NCBI GenBank assembly: GCA_033439265.1
Contig: JAVTVX010000001.1
Coordinates: 15,828,608 to 15,892,607, forward strand
Direction of reading: 5' to 3'
DNA: 64,000 nt
Source of the DNA: Dillenia suffruticosa
Taxonomy: Eukaryota > Streptophyta > Magnoliopsida > Dilleniales > Dilleniaceae
Below, one piece after another: positions 62,371-64,000 of the stretch. Each line of letters begins with the position of its first letter. The first letter of the stretch is position 1. Position numbers and translations under genes: made by a program. The notes beneath the pieces were generated by a model. That model was not told the origin of the DNA. It did no database searches and saw only the letters and a list, made by a program, of their open reading frames with translations.

Positions 62371-64000
62371 GAAAAGCATGTGAGATGCACTGTTTTTTGG
62401 TGATTTCTTCGTGTGCTTCATAAGATTAATGAGAACTAAGCTGAAATATTTCTTCTCTCTCTTTCCTTATTTTTGGAATCCCTTTTTCTCCTTACATTGT
62501 ACAACAACAAATTCCCTGCATCACAAAGGGAGACTTAGGGAATGAGCCTGATAATGCTGAAACATGGAACCCCATTTGTATAAATATTCAATTTCTGAAC
62601 ATGGGCTGTAAATAATGTACACATTACAGCCAACATAAGAAACTATACAGGCCTTTTAAATGATTTCATCATCTTACGAAGGGGATATTGTGACATGGGA
62701 CAATCCCAGCTGCACCTCCATAGCACAGGCATCACTCACTGCCTTTGTTCTCTTTCCATCTCACTCTGTGCAAAGCAACAATGTTGGGAGGAAGTACTTA
62801 TCTTCGGTCTTTTCAGCCTCAGCTTCATAAGAGGCTAAAGCCTGATCATCTTTTTGCCTTCTGTTACTGTTCTTTTTCACTGTCGAATGCATTCTGCAGT
62901 TCTTGGCACGCCTGCTGGCTCATTTTCATAGCATATAGCTGCAACATTCTCAAAATCAATTAGATACGATGCAATGGTACAAGGAAAACAAAATGAAGCA
63001 TTTCAAAAGTTACCAGACAGAGCATCATATGATTAGCAAAAAGGTCCCCCCCCCCAAAAAAAAAGTTGGACACCGGAGAAATCCATACTCTAATATGGAT
63101 TCTTTCTACAACTGTTTCCAACACAGCAATAAAAAAAAAGGAAGCATATAATGTTAGTGTCACTATAATCCCCACACTGAAAGAATCTAATATTCATTCT
63201 AAATATATAAAAGCATATAGTGTCATGATCACTGATAAAATGACACAGTATCCAAAATAATAGTTTTGAAATGTGTTTCTGAAACTTCGGGCAATCTAAT
63301 AATAAAACACCCTAAGGCGTGGAAATGAAAGACAGCATCCTCACCTTGTTCGTGGAAATAGTAGAAGCAAAGGCTTTTCTTTTTGGCAGAATTGTACCTC
63401 TCGGCTCTGAGTATGTTGTGGAAGATATTCAACACACAGCCTTACTATTGCAACGATGCATTTATTTTCAAACGCAATGATATATCTTATGAATCAGCTA
63501 ATCTTAGCTTCACGGTTAGAGATGAGATTGTATTGATAGAAAATGTAACATTTACTTCTTTTCTTTTATTTATAAGCTTCACTATCACCCCAAAAAAAAG
63601 CTAGCAATCTCAAATGACCATGCACGGTTTGAAGAGTTGAAATTAAGTTTGATAGAAATTGTGCGAGGTTTTTAATATAAAAAATTATTAATATAGTGAT
63701 AGTTTTATTCAATTCTATTAAAAATTAATTTTTATTTATAAAATAGAATTATATTACAGATAAAATAAAATAAATATAAGTTTAGATAAAAATTTTTAAA
63801 AAATTCAATTATAATGTAATTTCTTTATAATATTATCATAATTTTAAATATTTGTTATTCATTTTATTTTATTTTTATCACTTTTTTTTTTTATGTTAAT
63901 CGACCTTAAAGTATTCTATGGATTATCCTTTTTAACGATCGTATAAATGCCCTTAGTAAAATTAAAAAAAAAAAAGAATGAAAGATATATATATTATTTG
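62371..64000. other. Spacer at the right edge, no gene seen
   Basis: No coding signal recognised. The last ~350 bp is very AT-rich. If copy C once had upstream exons 1-11 they would have lain here, but none is visible up to 64000. Confidence 0.5.

Noticed and set aside
1-64000. CRISPR arrays, operons, phage or bacterial systems
   Set aside because: Introns, plant repeat families and plant protein types show the window is eukaryotic nuclear DNA. No spaced identical repeats of CRISPR type occur; the tandem arrays seen are degenerate minisatellites.

Overview
The window is nuclear DNA of a flowering plant, most likely an AT-rich eudicot. The evidence is canonical GT-AG introns with T-rich polypyrimidine tracts, plant-type protein families, Ty3 chromoviruses, an RTE-clade LINE and an Au-like SINE. 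The species cannot be named from the sequence. Numbers below come from reading the bases by eye; no alignment program or database was used.

Layout: 1-3.8 kb is AT-rich intergenic DNA that opens with a purine-rich degenerate tandem array. 3.99-7.29 kb (+) is an intact two-exon gene for a 473-residue hnRNP-type protein with two RRMs and a Gly-rich tail. 9.6-14.7 kb is a decayed Ty3 LTR element with both LTRs. 14.75-15.78 kb is a GATC-rich minisatellite. From 16.8 kb onward the minus strand carries a head-to-tail array of plant cyclopropane-fatty-acid synthase genes, each coding for an N-terminal FAD oxidoreductase fused to a C-terminal SAM-dependent CFA synthase. Copy A (16.8-36.6 kb) and copy B (40.8-56.3 kb) each have 24 exons. 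All 24 exon lengths match between the copies and each gives an open 865-residue protein. Copy C (60.15-62.4 kb) is a broken 3' remnant. A single orphan first exon of an LRR receptor kinase lies between A and B.

The CFAS array has collected many insertions in its introns. Copy A holds a Ty3 chromovirus fossil in intron 1, a full-length Au-like SINE with a perfect 19-bp target duplication in intron 6, a truncated SINE in intron 8 and a piece of the U2 snRNA 5' end in intron 1. The U2 piece is flanked by direct repeats, and copy B preserves the unfilled site. Copy B has an RTE LINE in intron 15. A tRNA-Cys 5' half flanked by 14-bp repeats lies just upstream of copy A. The paired paralogues act as filled/empty-site controls, which makes the insertion history unusually readable.

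How the genes work together: the two intact CFAS copies share about 150 bp of conserved promoter with a TATA element and probably make similar enzymes that methylenate acyl chains of phospholipids. Copy B differs at one otherwise conserved motif (FPGAC to FPCGY) and uses one GC-AG intron, so it may be diverging. The RNA-binding gene is unrelated to them.
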